The notes under the pieces: generated by a model
The model's input: only the letters and a program-made list of their open reading frames with translations
Database searches by the model: none
What the model was told of the DNA's origin: nothing
Part shown: in pieces, positions 46,593-56,682 of the stretch
Position numbering within the stretch: the first letter of the stretch is position 1
How the letters are laid out: each line of letters opens with the position of its first letter
Source of the DNA: Chersky-840 sp963848335
GTDB lineage: Bacteria > Actinomycetota > Acidimicrobiia > Acidimicrobiales > UBA8190
NCBI GenBank assembly: GCA_963848335.1
Contig: CAWKDD010000001.1
Location: forward strand, 1,860,001 to 1,924,000
Reading direction: 5' to 3'
DNA: 64,000 nt
Position numbers and translations under genes: made by a program

Positions 46593-47831
46593 TCACGGCA
46601 CGTCGGGGTCGAAGGGGCCGACGACCGACAGCGTCCGCGCCTGGGCCGCCAAGGAGCCCGCCACCGCGGCCACGTCTTGCGCAGTGACGGCGTCCACCTT
46701 GGCCAGGAGCTCGTCGACCTCGAGGACCTGGCCGTGCAGCAACAGGCTCGACCCGATCCGGCTCATGCGCGCCCCGAGTCCTCGAGCGACAAGAGGGTCT
46801 CGGCCCGCAGGTGTCCCTTGGCCACCGCCAGCTCCCGGTCCTTGACCCCCGTCTCCCCCATGCGGTCGATCTCCCCGTGGACGAGAGCGAGGACCTCCCG
46901 GACGTTCTCCGGCGCGGTGCCCACGCTCACGGTCACGGTCCCCACCTCGTCGTAGTGCATCCGTTCGGACCAGATGGAGTAGGCCAGCCCGCGCCGCTCG
47001 CGCACTTCCTGGAACAGGCGGCTCGAGATCCCGCCTCCGAGGATGTGGTTGAGCACGGCCAGGGGCCAGCGATCGGGCGAGTGCCGCCCCGGACAGCGCA
47101 TGCCCACCACCAGGTGGACCTGCTCGGTGGGGCGCTCGTGGACCGCCATCGCCTCCACGGGATCGCCCGGGGGGACCCGTGAGGGCGACGTGCCCCCGGA
47201 CCGGTCGGCGAAACGGGCATCGACCTCGCGCGGCCAGACGCTCGTGATCGACGTCGCCGGCCGCGGCCACGACGAGGTTCCCGGCGCGGTAGTGGTCGTC
47301 GAAGAAGCTGCGGATCTCGAGCTGGTTCAACGACGCCACGCTCCCGGGAGTTCCGAGCACCTCGCGCCCCAAGGGGTGGCCGGGGAACATCGCCGCCGTG
47401 CACTGCTCCGCGGCGAAGTCCGACGGCTCGTCCGCGTGCATGAGGATCTCGTCCTGGATGACCTGACGCTCGGCTTCGATGTCGTCGACCCGGAGCGCGG
47501 GGTCGGTCATGATGGCGCCCAGCACGTCGAGGCCCAGGGGGAGGTCCTCGGCGAGCAGGCGGATGTAGAACGCCGTGTACTCCTTGGTCGTGAAGGCGTT
47601 CATGTCGCCGCCGATCTCGTCGACCGCCTCGGCGATGTCCGCCGCGCCCCACTTCGGCGTCCCTTTGAACAGGAGGTGCTCCAGGAAGTGCGACGCCCCC
47701 GAATGCTCGTGGTCCTCGTCGCGCGACCCGGTCCCCACCCAGACCCCGACAGTGACCGAGCGCGCGTCGGCCATCGTCTCGGTCACGAGGCGGGCGCCGC
47801 ACCCGAGCGACTCGGAGCGGATCATGTCCAT
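46593..47831 (-). CDS. M16 family zinc peptidase (insulinase-like)
   Basis: Processing-peptidase-like protein often found next to pnp. The inverted zinc motif HxxEH is in GASHFLEHLLFKGTPKWG, with the distal glutamate in IEAERQVIQDEILMHADEPS. The second domain reads VHLVVGMRCPGRHSPDRWPL and ILGGGISSRLFQEVRERRGL, then AYSIWSERMHYDEVGTVTVS. An inserted base near 47230 and a deleted one near 46775 shift the frame; the end VDAVTAQDVAAVAGSLAAQA is in the first frame. About 413 residues. Substrate not known. Confidence 0.9.
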   Translation of the reverse strand: MDMIRSESLGCGARLVTETMADARSVTVGVWVGTGSRDEDHEHSGASHFLEHLLFKGTPKWGAADIAEAVDEIGGDMNAFTTKEYTAFYIRLLAEDLPLGLDVLGAIMTDPALRVDDIEAERQVIQDEILMHADEPSDFAAEQCTAAMFPGHPLGREVLGTPGSVASLNQLEIRSFFDDHYRAGNLVVAAAGDVDHERLAARGRCPFRRPVRGHVALTGPPGRSRGGDGGPRAPHRAGPPGGGHALSGAALARSLAPGRAQPHPRRRDLEPPVPGSARAARAGLLHLVRTDALRRGGDRDRERGHRAGERPGGPRSRPRGDRPHGGDGGQGPGAGGGQGTPAGRDPLVARGLGARMSRIGSSLLLHGQVLEVDELLAKVDAVTAQDVAAVAGSLAAQARTLSVVGPFDPDVP

Positions 47832-47925
47832 GGTCCCGAGGCCGGGCCCACCAGCTCCGAGGCCACGCCCGACGGCGGGCTCAGGGTCGGGATGTCAGGC
47901 TTCAGAGGATCGACGCGCCCCGCGC

Positions 47926-50386
47926 TCACCGCCGCCGGGGACGCCGCGACCCACGATCGCCGCCGCGATCGCCGCCTCGGTGGCTGCCGCGCTCGGCGCG
48001 GTCGCCTCCCCCGCCGCCCGCGGCCGGTCCGGGGCCGAGGTCACCGAGCTCGTTCACGAGCTCGGCCTCGAAAGCGGCCTCGAACGACGCCACGGGAGCG
48101 CCCGTTGCGGGGGCGGCCTCGGACCCACGCGAGCCCGCGGGACGCGAGGACCCTCCCGAGCCGGTGCCGCCCGCCGAGTCCGACGGGCTCGACGACCCGT
48201 TTCCGGTGGCGGCGGACGGCTCACCGGCCAGCGACAGCGAGACCTTGCCCTGAGGGTCGATGTCGTCCACCTTGACCTCGACGTCTTGTCCCAGCGAGAG
48301 CACGTCCTCGACCCGGTCGACCCGCTTGCCTCCGCCCACCTTCGAGATGTGCAGCAGCCCGTCGCGTCCGGGCAGGATGTTGACGAACGCCCCGAACTTG
48401 GTGATGTTGACCACCTTGCCCGGGTAGACGGCACCCACCTCGGCGTCGGGAGGGTCGACGATCAGGAAGATCCGGCGCCTGGCTTCGGAGACCGCGCCGC
48501 CGTCCTTGGCCCCGATGGTGACGATGCCGAAGAGCCCGTCGTCGTCCACGGCGATGTCGGCGCCGGTTTCGGCCTGCAGGGCGTTGATGACCTTGCCCTT
48601 GGGGCCGATCACCTCGCCGATGCGGTCCACCGGGATCTGGAACGACACGATCTTGGGGGCGTTCTCCGAGACCTCGGGCCTGGGCTCGGAGATGGCGCCG
48701 GCCATGACGTCGAGGATGACGAGCCGGGCGTCACGCGCCTGGTGCAGCGCCTTGCCCAGCACGTCGGCGGGGAGCCCGTCGATCTTGGTGTCGAGCTGCA
48801 GCGCCGTCACCGCATCCCGCGTGCCTGCCACCTTGAAGTCCATGTCGCCGAAGGCGTCCTCCGCCCCGAGGATGTCGGTCAGGGTGACGTAGTTGCCTTC
48901 GTCGTAGACCAGCCCCATGGCGATGCCTGCCACCGGTGCCTTTATGGGGACCCCGGCGTCCATGAGCGACAGCGAGGAGCCGCAAACCGAGGCCATGGAC
49001 GTCGATCCATTGGACGACAGCACGTCCGACACCAGCCGGAGGGTGTAGGGGAACTCCTCCTGGGAGGGCACCACGGGAAGCAGGGCCCGCTCGGCCAGCA
49101 GTCCGTGCCCGATCTCGCGGCGCTTGGGACCGCGCATGAAGCCCGTCTCGCCCGTGGAGAAGGGCGGGAAGTTGTAATGGTGCATGTAGCGCTTGTGCTC
49201 GTGGATCCCGATCGTGTCGAGCAGCTGGTTCATGCGGGGCATGCCCAAGGTGGTGACGTTGAGCACCTGGGTCTCGCCCCGCTGGAACAGCGCAGAGCCG
49301 TGCGTGGTGGGGAGGATGCCCACCTCGGCCGACAACGGTCGGATGTCCGCGGTGGACCTCCCGTCGATGCGCACACCCTCCTCCACGATCCGCTTGCGCA
49401 CGATCTTCTTGGTGAGCGACCGCACCGCCGCTTTGATCTCGCGCTCGCGCTCGGGGAACTCCGGACCGAGCTGGGCCATGATCGACGTCGTGACCTCGTC
49501 GAGCGCCGCGTTGCGCTCCGCCTTCTCGGTGATGGTGTTGGCCTTGGCGACGGCGTCGGTGCCGACAGACACCACCCGCTCGTAGACGTCGTCGTTGTAG
49601 TCGGTGAACAGCTCGTAGGGGATGGTGGGCTTGCGCCCGAGCTTGGACAGCAGCGAACGCTGCAGCTCGATGGACTCCCGGATCCAGGTCTTGGCCGCCT
49701 CGAGCCCCTGCGCCAGCACCTCCTCGGTGACCTTGGGCGCACCGGCCTCGTAGTACTTCCACGAGTCCTCGGTCCCCCCGGCCTCGACCATCATGATGGC
49801 GATCTCGGAACCGGCGTCCTCCGACAGCGCCCGCCCGGCGACGACGAGCTCGAAGCACGAGGCGTCACCTTCCTGGTAGGTCGAGTGAGGGATCCAGGTC
49901 CCCTCGGTGGACCACGCCATACGCACCGCGCCGATGGGGCCGTCGAAGGGGATGCCCGACAGCATCAGGGCCGCCGAGGCCGTGTTGATGGCCAGGACGT
50001 CGTGCGGATTGACCTGGTCGGCGGCGACGATCGTCCCCACCACGTGGACCTCGTTGCGAAACCCATCGGGGAACGACGGCCGCAGAGGCCGGTCGATCAG
50101 GCGGCAGGTGAGAATGGCCTGGTCAGTGGCACGGCCTTCTCGCCGGAAGAACGAGCCGGGGATCTTCCCGGCCGCGTACATCCGCTCTTCGATGTCCACG
50201 GTCAGGGGGAAGAAGTCGCGCGCCCTCGCGCACGCTGCGCGATGCGGTGGCGGTCACGAGCACCATGGTGTCGCCGATGCGCCCCACGACGGCACCGTCG
50301 GCCTGAGGGGCGAGCTTGCCCGCCTCGAATGACAATGTGCGGTCGGTCCCGCTGATCGGGCCCGACACGGTGATGGCTTGCGCCAT
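47926..50386 (-). CDS. pnp: Polynucleotide phosphorylase (PNPase)
   Basis: Phosphorolytic 3'-5' exoribonuclease. The ATG at 50386 (SD GAGGAG) begins MAQAITVSGPISGTDRTLSF. One or two extra bases near 50220 shift the frame before LTVDIEERMYAAGKIPGSFF. Then the two RNase PH domains (IDRPLRPSFPDGFRNEVHVV; MGLVYDEGNYVTLTDILGAE), KH (IPVDRIGEVIGPKGKVINAL) and S1 (VYPGKVVNITKFGAFVNILP). The last 100 residues are low complexity, with a hydrophobic-acidic patch APVASFEAAFEAELVNELGD followed by an Arg/Gly tail. That tail is unlike the short end of E. coli PNPase and could bind RNA or partners. Confidence 0.95.
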
Positions 50387-50646
50387 TGGTCTCCTCATTT
50401 CTCGAGGACACCGCGCCAGGCCAGTTCCCAGTGGTCGACCACCTCCCGCACGTCGCTCGCCTCCCGACCCGATCGAGGTGATCGGCGTGGGCGCAACGCG
50501 GCGCAGGTGACCGGCGACTGGCAGCTGGCCTCCGGCCAGGTGCCCTTCGGTCTGTCGGGCGGTTTCCCCGCCCTCTGCCCGGGCGGGACGTCCCACCCGA
50601 GGATGGCTCCCGCTCCGGCCGGTCGGCCGTCCCGGGGGCCGGCTGT

Positions 50647-50904
50647 TTAACGGCGGATCCCGAGCCGGCCGATGATCGACCGGTAACGCTCGACGTCGTT
50701 GTCCCGCACGTAGTCCAGGAGCCTGCGCCGCCGACCGATGATCTTCATCAGGCCCCGCCGGGTGTGATGGTCGCCCTTGTGGACCTTGAGGTGCTCGGTC
50801 AGAAGTGAGATGCGCTCGCTCAGGAGTGCGATCTGCACCTCGGGCGAGCCCGTATCGGTCTCGTGCAGGCGGTGTTCGGCGATGGTCGCGGACTTTTCGG
50901 GCAT
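50647..50904 (-). CDS. rpsO: 30S ribosomal protein S15
   Basis: 85 residues, primary 16S rRNA-binding protein. MPEKSATIAEHRLHETDTGS then PEVQIALLSERISLLTEHLK, VHKGDHHTRRGLMKIIGRRR and a basic end. The ATG at 50904 gives the usual length. As in most bacteria it precedes pnp. The 260 bases between it and pnp contain no gene. Confidence 0.97.
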   Translation of the reverse strand: MPEKSATIAEHRLHETDTGSPEVQIALLSERISLLTEHLKVHKGDHHTRRGLMKIIGRRRRLLDYVRDNDVERYRSIIGRLGIRR

Positions 50905-50975
50905 ATTGGGGGGAACGACCTCGGAGATGCTCGGAGAGGGTCGGGCGAAGCTCGTCCGCCCCGGCCCGGATCCGA

Positions 50976-50992
50976 CCGGGACGGCGTCCCGG
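50976..50992 (-). promoter_or_regulatory. Stem-loop in the rpsO leader
   Basis: CCGGGAC, loop GGC, GTCCCGG: a 7-bp perfect stem about 72 bases upstream of the rpsO start. S15 commonly represses its own mRNA through leader structure, so this could take part; no specific known S15-binding fold is recognised. Confidence 0.3.
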
Positions 50993-51085
50993 CTGGGAAC
51001 ACACTCTAGCAGGGACGATCCTCCGAGGCCCGCGGTCCACCACCGCACTCACCCCCGCCCCGGTGCCCAAGCCCAGGTCGGGCGC

Positions 51086-52048
51086 TCAGGACGACGGTTT
51101 GTCCGAGACGGGGCCCAGCGCGGCGCGAGCCGCGGTCACGTCGTCGGTCATCTGCCTGACGAGCGCCCCGGTGGAGTCGAAGCGGCGTTCTTCGCGCAGA
51201 TGGGCCACGAACGACACCCGGGCCGGTTCGCCGTAGAGGTCGCCGCTGAAGTCCAGGAGGAACACCTCGAGCACGGGGGCCTCGGCCGAGGGGTGGAACG
51301 TCGGACGCCGCCCCAGAGACGCGGCCGCGGCGTACAGCGATCTGTCGGGCCGCTCGTACCAGCAGGCGTAGATCCCCTCGCCCGGCATGGCCACGCCTTC
51401 GGGGACCGCCACGTTCGCCGTCGGGAACCCGAGCTCGGTGCCTCCCCGCCCGTCACCGTGCACCACCACCCCCCGGACCTGATGGGGACGGCCCAACAGT
51501 GCCGCCGCAGAGGCGACGTCTCCCGCCGCCAGCAGCTGACGGATGCGCGTCGACGACACGACCTCCTCCGACGAGTCCTCTTCCAGGGCCACACCGAGCA
51601 CGTCGAAGCCGAGCCGTGCCCCCATCTCGGTGAGCAGTGCCACGTTGCCGGCGCGCCGGTGACCGAAGTGGAAGTCCTCCCCCACCACCACCACGCGGGC
51701 GTCGAGCGCGCCGACGAGGACTTCGCGCACGAACTCCTCGGCCGTCTCGTTGGCCCGGGCCTCGTCGAAGGGCACCACCAGGGTGCGGTCGATGCCGGCG
51801 GACGCCAGCAGCTCGAGCTTCTGCTCGCGGTCGGTGAGGATGGCGGGTGCCGACTGAGGCCGGACCACGGTGGCGGGGTGACGGTCGAAGGTCACCACCA
51901 CGCTGGCCAATCGGCGCGCGTCGGCTTGTCGCCGGAGCTCGCCCAGCAGATGACGGTGACCGAGGTGGACGCCGTCGTAGGCGCCGATGGTGACGGCGGA
52001 ACCGCCGGCGGGGGGCGTGCAGTGCTCGGGGCCGTCGACAACCTCCAC
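51086..52048 (-). CDS. ribF: RibF, bifunctional riboflavin kinase/FAD synthetase
   Basis: Makes FMN then FAD. The nucleotidyltransferase domain has SAVTIGAYDGVHLGHRHLLG near residue 17 and VVSSTRIRQLLAAGDVASAA near 165. The kinase domain has VVHGDGRGGTELGFPTANVA and YACWYERPDRSLYAAAASLG. 320 residues, intact, GTG start at 52048. It follows truB as in many bacteria. No FMN riboswitch is seen in the 84 bases upstream. Confidence 0.95.
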   Translation of the reverse strand: MEVVDGPEHCTPPAGGSAVTIGAYDGVHLGHRHLLGELRRQADARRLASVVVTFDRHPATVVRPQSAPAILTDREQKLELLASAGIDRTLVVPFDEARANETAEEFVREVLVGALDARVVVVGEDFHFGHRRAGNVALLTEMGARLGFDVLGVALEEDSSEEVVSSTRIRQLLAAGDVASAAALLGRPHQVRGVVVHGDGRGGTELGFPTANVAVPEGVAMPGEGIYACWYERPDRSLYAAAASLGRRPTFHPSAEAPVLEVFLLDFSGDLYGEPARVSFVAHLREERRFDSTGALVRQMTDDVTAARAALGPVSDKPSS

Positions 52049-52132
52049 GGCGACGAGGTTACCCGTGCCCGTCCGTCGCCCCGGGGGTGGAGCCGGTGCT
52101 GCGCCCTCGGGGCTCGATCTCTCGCGTCCGGG

Positions 52133-53041
52133 TCACCCGCTCCCGGCCAGCACGCACAGCGCCACCATGCGATCTGTGCCCGTGCCTTCGTAGACCGCCA
52201 GGAGCTCGCCGTGCTCACCCAGAAGGGCCCAGGGCCCGTCGCCCGTGACGCCCACCGACACCCTGTCGAGCGCCAGCCCGTGGGACACCGAGCGTGCCAT
52301 CTCCGCGTCGAGCTCGATCTGCGGCAGGTCGCGCAACGCCTGGGCCGGTGCGAGTACATGCGATTCGTCGAGCACGTCGAGCGTGTGGGCCTCGTCGAGG
52401 CCGAACGACCCCACCCGAGTGCGGCGCAGCCCGCGCAGATGGGCGCCTCCCCCGAGCGCCTGGCCCAGATCAGCCGCCAGCACCCGCACGTAGGTGCCCG
52501 TCGAGCAGTCGACCTCGATGCGGAACACCCCGGGCTCGCCTTCGGGACCCGGTTCCACGTCGAAACGGGTGACGGTGACCGGCCGGGGTGCCCGTTCGAC
52601 CTCGATTCCGGCCCGGGCCAGCTCGTGGAGCCGGCGTCCGCCCACCTTGCGCGCCGAGACCATCGGCGGGACCTGCTCCACGACGCCTGTGAGCAAGGAG
52701 GCGGCCTTGCGCACCTCGGTGAGGGTGACACCGGACATGTCCCATGTGCCGGTGACGCTTCCCGAGGCGTCGAGGGTGGACGTGGCTCGACCGAGTACCA
52801 CCTCGCCTTGGTAGGACTTGGGCAGTCCGGTGAGGAAGCGCAACATGCGCGTGAACCGGCCCAGGCCCACGAGCAGCACCCCGGTGGCATCGGGATCGAG
52901 GGTCCCGGCATGGCCGACGCGCCGTTGCGAGAAGATCCGCCGGCACCGGGCCACGGCGTCGTGCGAGGTCCAGCCGGCCTCTTTGTCCACCACCACCATG
53001 CCGACGGTGTCCTCCACGGGCCCGCTACCGGGTCGGGGCAC
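52133..53041 (-). CDS. truB: TruB, tRNA pseudouridine-55 synthase
   Basis: Makes pseudouridine 55 in the T loop of tRNAs. The catalytic aspartate lies in RRVGHAGTLDPDATGVLLVG; MVVVDKEAGWTSHDAVARCR and GVVEQVPPMVSARKVGGRRL are further family motifs. The GTG at 53041 overlaps the rbfA stop by 17 bases; GTG at 53017 is a possible alternative. About 302 residues, intact, with a PUA-like C-terminal part. Confidence 0.94.
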   Translation of the reverse strand: MPRPGSGPVEDTVGMVVVDKEAGWTSHDAVARCRRIFSQRRVGHAGTLDPDATGVLLVGLGRFTRMLRFLTGLPKSYQGEVVLGRATSTLDASGSVTGTWDMSGVTLTEVRKAASLLTGVVEQVPPMVSARKVGGRRLHELARAGIEVERAPRPVTVTRFDVEPGPEGEPGVFRIEVDCSTGTYVRVLAADLGQALGGGAHLRGLRRTRVGSFGLDEAHTLDVLDESHVLAPAQALRDLPQIELDAEMARSVSHGLALDRVSVGVTGDGPWALLGEHGELLAVYEGTGTDRMVALCVLAGSG

Positions 53042-53429
53042 CGTCGCCCTCGGTGCCGTCGTGGGGGGCAGCCTGGAGATTGCGCAGGATCTGCTCGACG
53101 CGCAACCCGTGGGCCACGGCAGGATCCGGCTCGAATTCGAGAAGTGGGGTGCGCTTCATCCGCACCTGGCGGCCGATGACCCTCTGGATGGAGACCCTCT
53201 GCTCGGCGAGCGCCTCGAGGGCGGGAGCAGGAAGAGAGCTGAGGTACACCGTGGCACGGGACAAGTCGGGCGTGATGTCGACGGCGGTGACGGTGAGCAG
53301 GCGCAACCGATCATCGGTGTCGGCCAGCCGTTCCAGCACCTCGGCGACCACCTCGCGCAGGACCTCGTTGACCCGAGCCGTGCGCGGGTAGGCCGCAGGG
53401 GCCCTCTTCTCGCGCCGGCGTCCGGGCAC
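53025..53429 (-). CDS. rbfA: RbfA, 30S ribosome-binding maturation factor
   Basis: Small KH-fold protein needed for 16S processing. The GTG at 53429 is chosen because AGGAGG at 53437-53442 lies seven bases upstream; it starts VPGRRREKRAPAAYPRTARV, then NEVLREVVAEVLERLADTDD. DLSRATVYLSSLPAPALEAL and VRMKRTPLLEFEPDPAVAHG are characteristic. About 134 residues. It lies between infB and truB. Confidence 0.93.
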   Translation of the reverse strand: MPGRRREKRAPAAYPRTARVNEVLREVVAEVLERLADTDDRLRLLTVTAVDITPDLSRATVYLSSLPAPALEALAEQRVSIQRVIGRQVRMKRTPLLEFEPDPAVAHGLRVEQILRNLQAAPHDGTEGDGAPTR

Positions 53430-53560
53430 TGCCACACCTCCTCTGCGCCCACTCTGTGCGCGCCGGTCGAGCATCTCGGTGGAGCACCACACACCCCGGG
53501 TGGCGGCGCTCCGGCCGGTCGCGGCGCCATCCCGAACAACGGCCCGGGCTGAGACGGACC

Positions 53561-56341
53561 TCAGGTCCGGGGGATCTCGCGTTCTTCGAAGGTCTCGATG
53601 ATGTCGCCGGCGTGGAGGTCCTGGAAGTCCGACAGCCCGATGCCGCACTCGAAGCCGGACTGCACCTCGCGCACGTCGTCCTTGAAACGACGCAGCGAGG
53701 TGATGGAGCCCTTCCAGATCACGACACCTTCCCGCAGGAAGCGGACCTTGGATCCGCGCGTGATCACGCCGTCACGGACGTAGCAGCCCGCCACGGCACC
53801 CACGCGCGGGACACGGAACACCTCCCGCACCTCGGCTTCCCCGGTGACGACCTCCTCGAACTCGGGCGCCAGCATGCCCACCATGGCTGCCTCGATGTCC
53901 TCGAGGAGCTTGTAGATGACCTCGTAGGTGCGGATGCCCACGCCGCGCTCGACGGCCATCTCACGCGCCCGGCGGTCGGGTCGGACGTTGAAGCCGATGA
54001 TGGTGGCGTTCGACGCCACCGCCAGCTGCACGTCGTACTCGGTGATCCCACCCACCCCGCGGTGCACGAAGCTCAGCTTGACGTCAGGCCGCTCCAGCTT
54101 GCGCAGGCTGTCGGTGATGGCCTCCAGGGTGCCCTGCACATCGCTCTTGAGGATCAGGTTGAGAGTGGCGGCCTCGCCTCGCTGGATCTGCTCGAAGAGG
54201 TCCTCGAGCTTGGCCCCCGGAGCGGTGGGCGACGGGGCGTGGCCCGCCACGCGGTAGCGGTGCTCGCGCGTCTCGCCGATGGTCCGGGCCGTCGTCTGGT
54301 CCGACGTGACACGGAACTCGTCGCCGGCGGCGGGTGGCTCGGAGAAGCCGAGGACCTGCACCGGCGTCGACGGCGGAGCCTCCTTCACCTGCTCGCCCCG
54401 GTCGTCGATCAGCGCCTTCACCTTGCCCCACGCCGCTCCCGCCACGACGGAGTCCCCTACTCTGAGCGTCCCGCTCTGGACGATCACCGTCGCCACCGGA
54501 CCGCGACCGGACTCGAGGTTGGCCTCGAGCACGACGCCGCGTGCCCGTGCTTCGGGACTCGCCTCGAGCTCGGCGATCTCCGCCACCAGGGCCAGCTGCT
54601 CGAGGAGGTCGTCGATCCCCTGGTTCTGCAGGGCAGAGACCTGGACCACGATCGTCTCGCCGCCCCACGCCTCGGGGGTGAGGCCTTGTTCGGAGAGCTG
54701 TTGCAGCACCCGGTCCACATTGGCGTCGCCGCGGTCGATCTTGTTCAAGGCCACGACGATGGGGACCCCCGCCGCCTTGGCGTGGTTGATGGCCTCGACG
54801 GTCTGGGGCATGACGCCGTCGTCGGCGGCCACCACCAGGACCACGATGTCGGTCACCTCGGCGCCACGGGCGCGCATGGCGGTGAAGGCCTGGTGGCCGG
54901 GAGTGTCGATGAAGGTGATCCGGTTGCCGCCTGCCTCGGTCTGGTAGGCGCCGATGTGCTGGGTGATCCCGCCGGCTTCCCCGGCCACGACGTTGGCGTG
55001 GCGGATGCGGTCGAGCAGGAGCGTCTTGCCGTGGTCGACGTGGCCCATGACGGTCACGACCGGCGGGCGCGGACGCAGGTCCTCCTCGCGCTCTTCTTCT
55101 TCCTCCTCGAAGTACTTCGCCTGGAGCTCAGCCTCCTGCTCCTCACCCCGGTCGACGAGGCGGATCTGGGCCCCGATCTCGGCGGCGAAGAGCTCGATCA
55201 TGTCGTCGCTCAGCGACTGGGCGGCGGTGACGACCTCGCCCTGGAGGAACAGGAACCGGATCACGTCCCCGGCCGACCGGTTGAGCTTGGGCCCGAGCTC
55301 GCGCGGCGTGGAGCCCCGCTCCACGATGACCTCGAAGTCCGGCACCGGGGCGTTCGACGGCGTGTAGGTCGTGAGCTGCGTCGGCTCGAGCTCCTCGAGG
55401 TTCCGACGGCGCCGTCGGGGGCGGCGTTGGGGAGGACGGCCGCGTCCACCGGGGCCGCCTCGCAATCCGGGAGGGGGCGGGCCTCCGCCCGGGCGTCCCC
55501 CGAAACCGCCACCACCACCGCCGGGGCGTCCCCCGAAACCGCCACCACCACCGGGGCCCCCGCGGCCAGGGGCACCACCGCCGGGACGCGATCCCCCCAT
55601 TGCCGGCCGTCCACCGGCACCGGGACCCCCGCCCGGACGCGGCCCCGACGCGGGCGGGCGCCGGCCCGGCGGCGGGGGGATGGGGCGACCCGAGTTGGCA
55701 CGGGGAGGACCGGGGGGCGGCGGGATGGGCCGGCCCGACGAGCTCATGGGCGGGCGCACGCGAGGAGGGGGCGGGGAGCCGGGAGCGGGCCGGGGGGGCG
55801 CTCCGAGATCGGGCGGGGCCGCCGCGGCCGAGGCGGCCACCGCGGGCGGTGCGGGCCGGGGAACCGGGGGCGCCGGGCGAGCCGCCGGGGCGGGCGCGGG
55901 CCGCGGGGCGGGAGGAGGCGGCACCGCGACTTCGCTGGCGGGACGGCTGGTCACGAGCCGTTGCCGGTCGGGGGTGGGCACCACAGGCGGTGCCGAGGTC
56001 GGTGCCGGGGCCGGGGAGGCGGGACCCGTCGACGCCGGTGCGGGCGTGGCGGGCGCGCCGGGGGCGGGCGTGGAGGAGCCCGCCACCGCGTCGTCGGGGA
56101 CCCTGCCCGCCCGTGGCGTGGCGGCTCGGGCCGGCTTCTGCTCGGCCGGCTCCTCGGGCTGGACGGCGCGCCGGAGGCCCTCGCTGTCAGCCTTGCGCCG
56201 GACGCGGTCGGCCTGGGCGTCCTCGATCGAGGACGAGTGGCTCTTGACCCCGATGCCCAACGACACGCAGAGGTCGAGGGCCTCCTTGTTGGTCAGGCCG
56301 AGCTCACGTGCCAGCTCGTAGACGCGTATCTTCTTCGGCAA
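53561..56341 (-). CDS. infB: Translation initiation factor IF-2
   Basis: 926 residues, intact. The N-terminal MPKKIRVYELARELGLTNKE is the IF-2N module. Residues about 60-300 form a very Pro/Gly/Ala/Arg-rich linker, typical of actinobacteria but here with an 11-residue tandem repeat. A second IF-2N module precedes the G domain, whose motifs are PPVVTVMGHVDHGKTLLLDR, DTPGHQAFTAMRARGAE and NKIDRGDANVD. The beta-barrel domains follow, with FECGIGLSDFQDLHAGDIIE near the end. It follows ylxR by six bases. Confidence 0.97.
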   Translation of the reverse strand: MPKKIRVYELARELGLTNKEALDLCVSLGIGVKSHSSSIEDAQADRVRRKADSEGLRRAVQPEEPAEQKPARAATPRAGRVPDDAVAGSSTPAPGAPATPAPASTGPASPAPAPTSAPPVVPTPDRQRLVTSRPASEVAVPPPPAPRPAPAPAARPAPPVPRPAPPAVAASAAAAPPDLGAPPRPAPGSPPPPRVRPPMSSSGRPIPPPPGPPRANSGRPIPPPPGRRPPASGPRPGGGPGAGGRPAMGGSRPGGGAPGRGGPGGGGGFGGRPGGGGGGFGGRPGGGPPPPGLRGGPGGRGRPPQRRPRRRRRNLEELEPTQLTTYTPSNAPVPDFEVIVERGSTPRELGPKLNRSAGDVIRFLFLQGEVVTAAQSLSDDMIELFAAEIGAQIRLVDRGEEQEAELQAKYFEEEEEEREEDLRPRPPVVTVMGHVDHGKTLLLDRIRHANVVAGEAGGITQHIGAYQTEAGGNRITFIDTPGHQAFTAMRARGAEVTDIVVLVVAADDGVMPQTVEAINHAKAAGVPIVVALNKIDRGDANVDRVLQQLSEQGLTPEAWGGETIVVQVSALQNQGIDDLLEQLALVAEIAELEASPEARARGVVLEANLESGRGPVATVIVQSGTLRVGDSVVAGAAWGKVKALIDDRGEQVKEAPPSTPVQVLGFSEPPAAGDEFRVTSDQTTARTIGETREHRYRVAGHAPSPTAPGAKLEDLFEQIQRGEAATLNLILKSDVQGTLEAITDSLRKLERPDVKLSFVHRGVGGITEYDVQLAVASNATIIGFNVRPDRRAREMAVERGVGIRTYEVIYKLLEDIEAAMVGMLAPEFEEVVTGEAEVREVFRVPRVGAVAGCYVRDGVITRGSKVRFLREGVVIWKGSITSLRRFKDDVREVQSGFECGIGLSDFQDLHAGDIIETFEEREIPRT
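55491..55556. repeat. 33-bp tandem repeat, two copies, in infB
   Basis: The unit begins GGGCGTCCCCCGAAACC and repeats after 33 bases, encoding an 11-residue GGFGGRPGGGG-type element in the IF-2 linker. The exact ends are approximate. Confidence 0.65.
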
Positions 56342-56347
56342 GGGCTC

Positions 56348-56665
56348 CTACGGTCCTTCTCGTTCGTCCGGGGGCGGGCCGGGTAACCGGCCCGACCCAC
56401 CATCCTCGCACACATGCGCACCGCCTTCGCCGGACGGCGAGCTGCTTCTTATCAGCCTACGGAGGCGGTCGACCGCCGCGGGCCCGACCTCGGCACGCAG
56501 GGCCCTCCCCAGGGCCTGGCGACGTTGGGCCGTGTCGAGGCATTCGGGCGAGTCCCGACACAGCCACGCACCCCGTCCTGGCCCCGGCCCCACCACCAGC
56601 TCCCCGTCGGCAGCGCGGGACAACCGGATCAACTCGGCCGGGGTGGCGCCCCGCCGGCATCCCAC
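56348..56665 (-). CDS. YlxR (DUF448) RNA-binding protein
   Basis: Small basic protein between nusA and infB. VGCRRGATPAELIRLSRAAD, then ELVVGPGPGRGAWLCRDSPE and CLDTAQRRQALGRALRAEV match YlxR, which binds RNA and influences transcription. Homologues start with a conserved RTCVGCR box. Here the codons for Arg-Thr-Cys lie just upstream of the GTG at 56665 but no start codon precedes them before the nusA stop, so the true start is unclear (an indel or a rare start). Confidence 0.82.
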   Translation of the reverse strand: MGCRRGATPAELIRLSRAADGELVVGPGPGRGAWLCRDSPECLDTAQRRQALGRALRAEVGPAAVDRLRRLIRSSSPSGEGGAHVCEDGGSGRLPGPPPDEREGP

Positions 56666-56682
56666 GCAGGTTCGGCGGGGGG

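Noticed and set aside
50387..50646. A gene or terminator between rpsO and pnp
   Set aside because: No coding frame with homology; only short GC palindromes without a T run.
53456..56386. Plus-strand open frame opposite infB
   Set aside because: Antisense shadow of an intact IF-2 gene.
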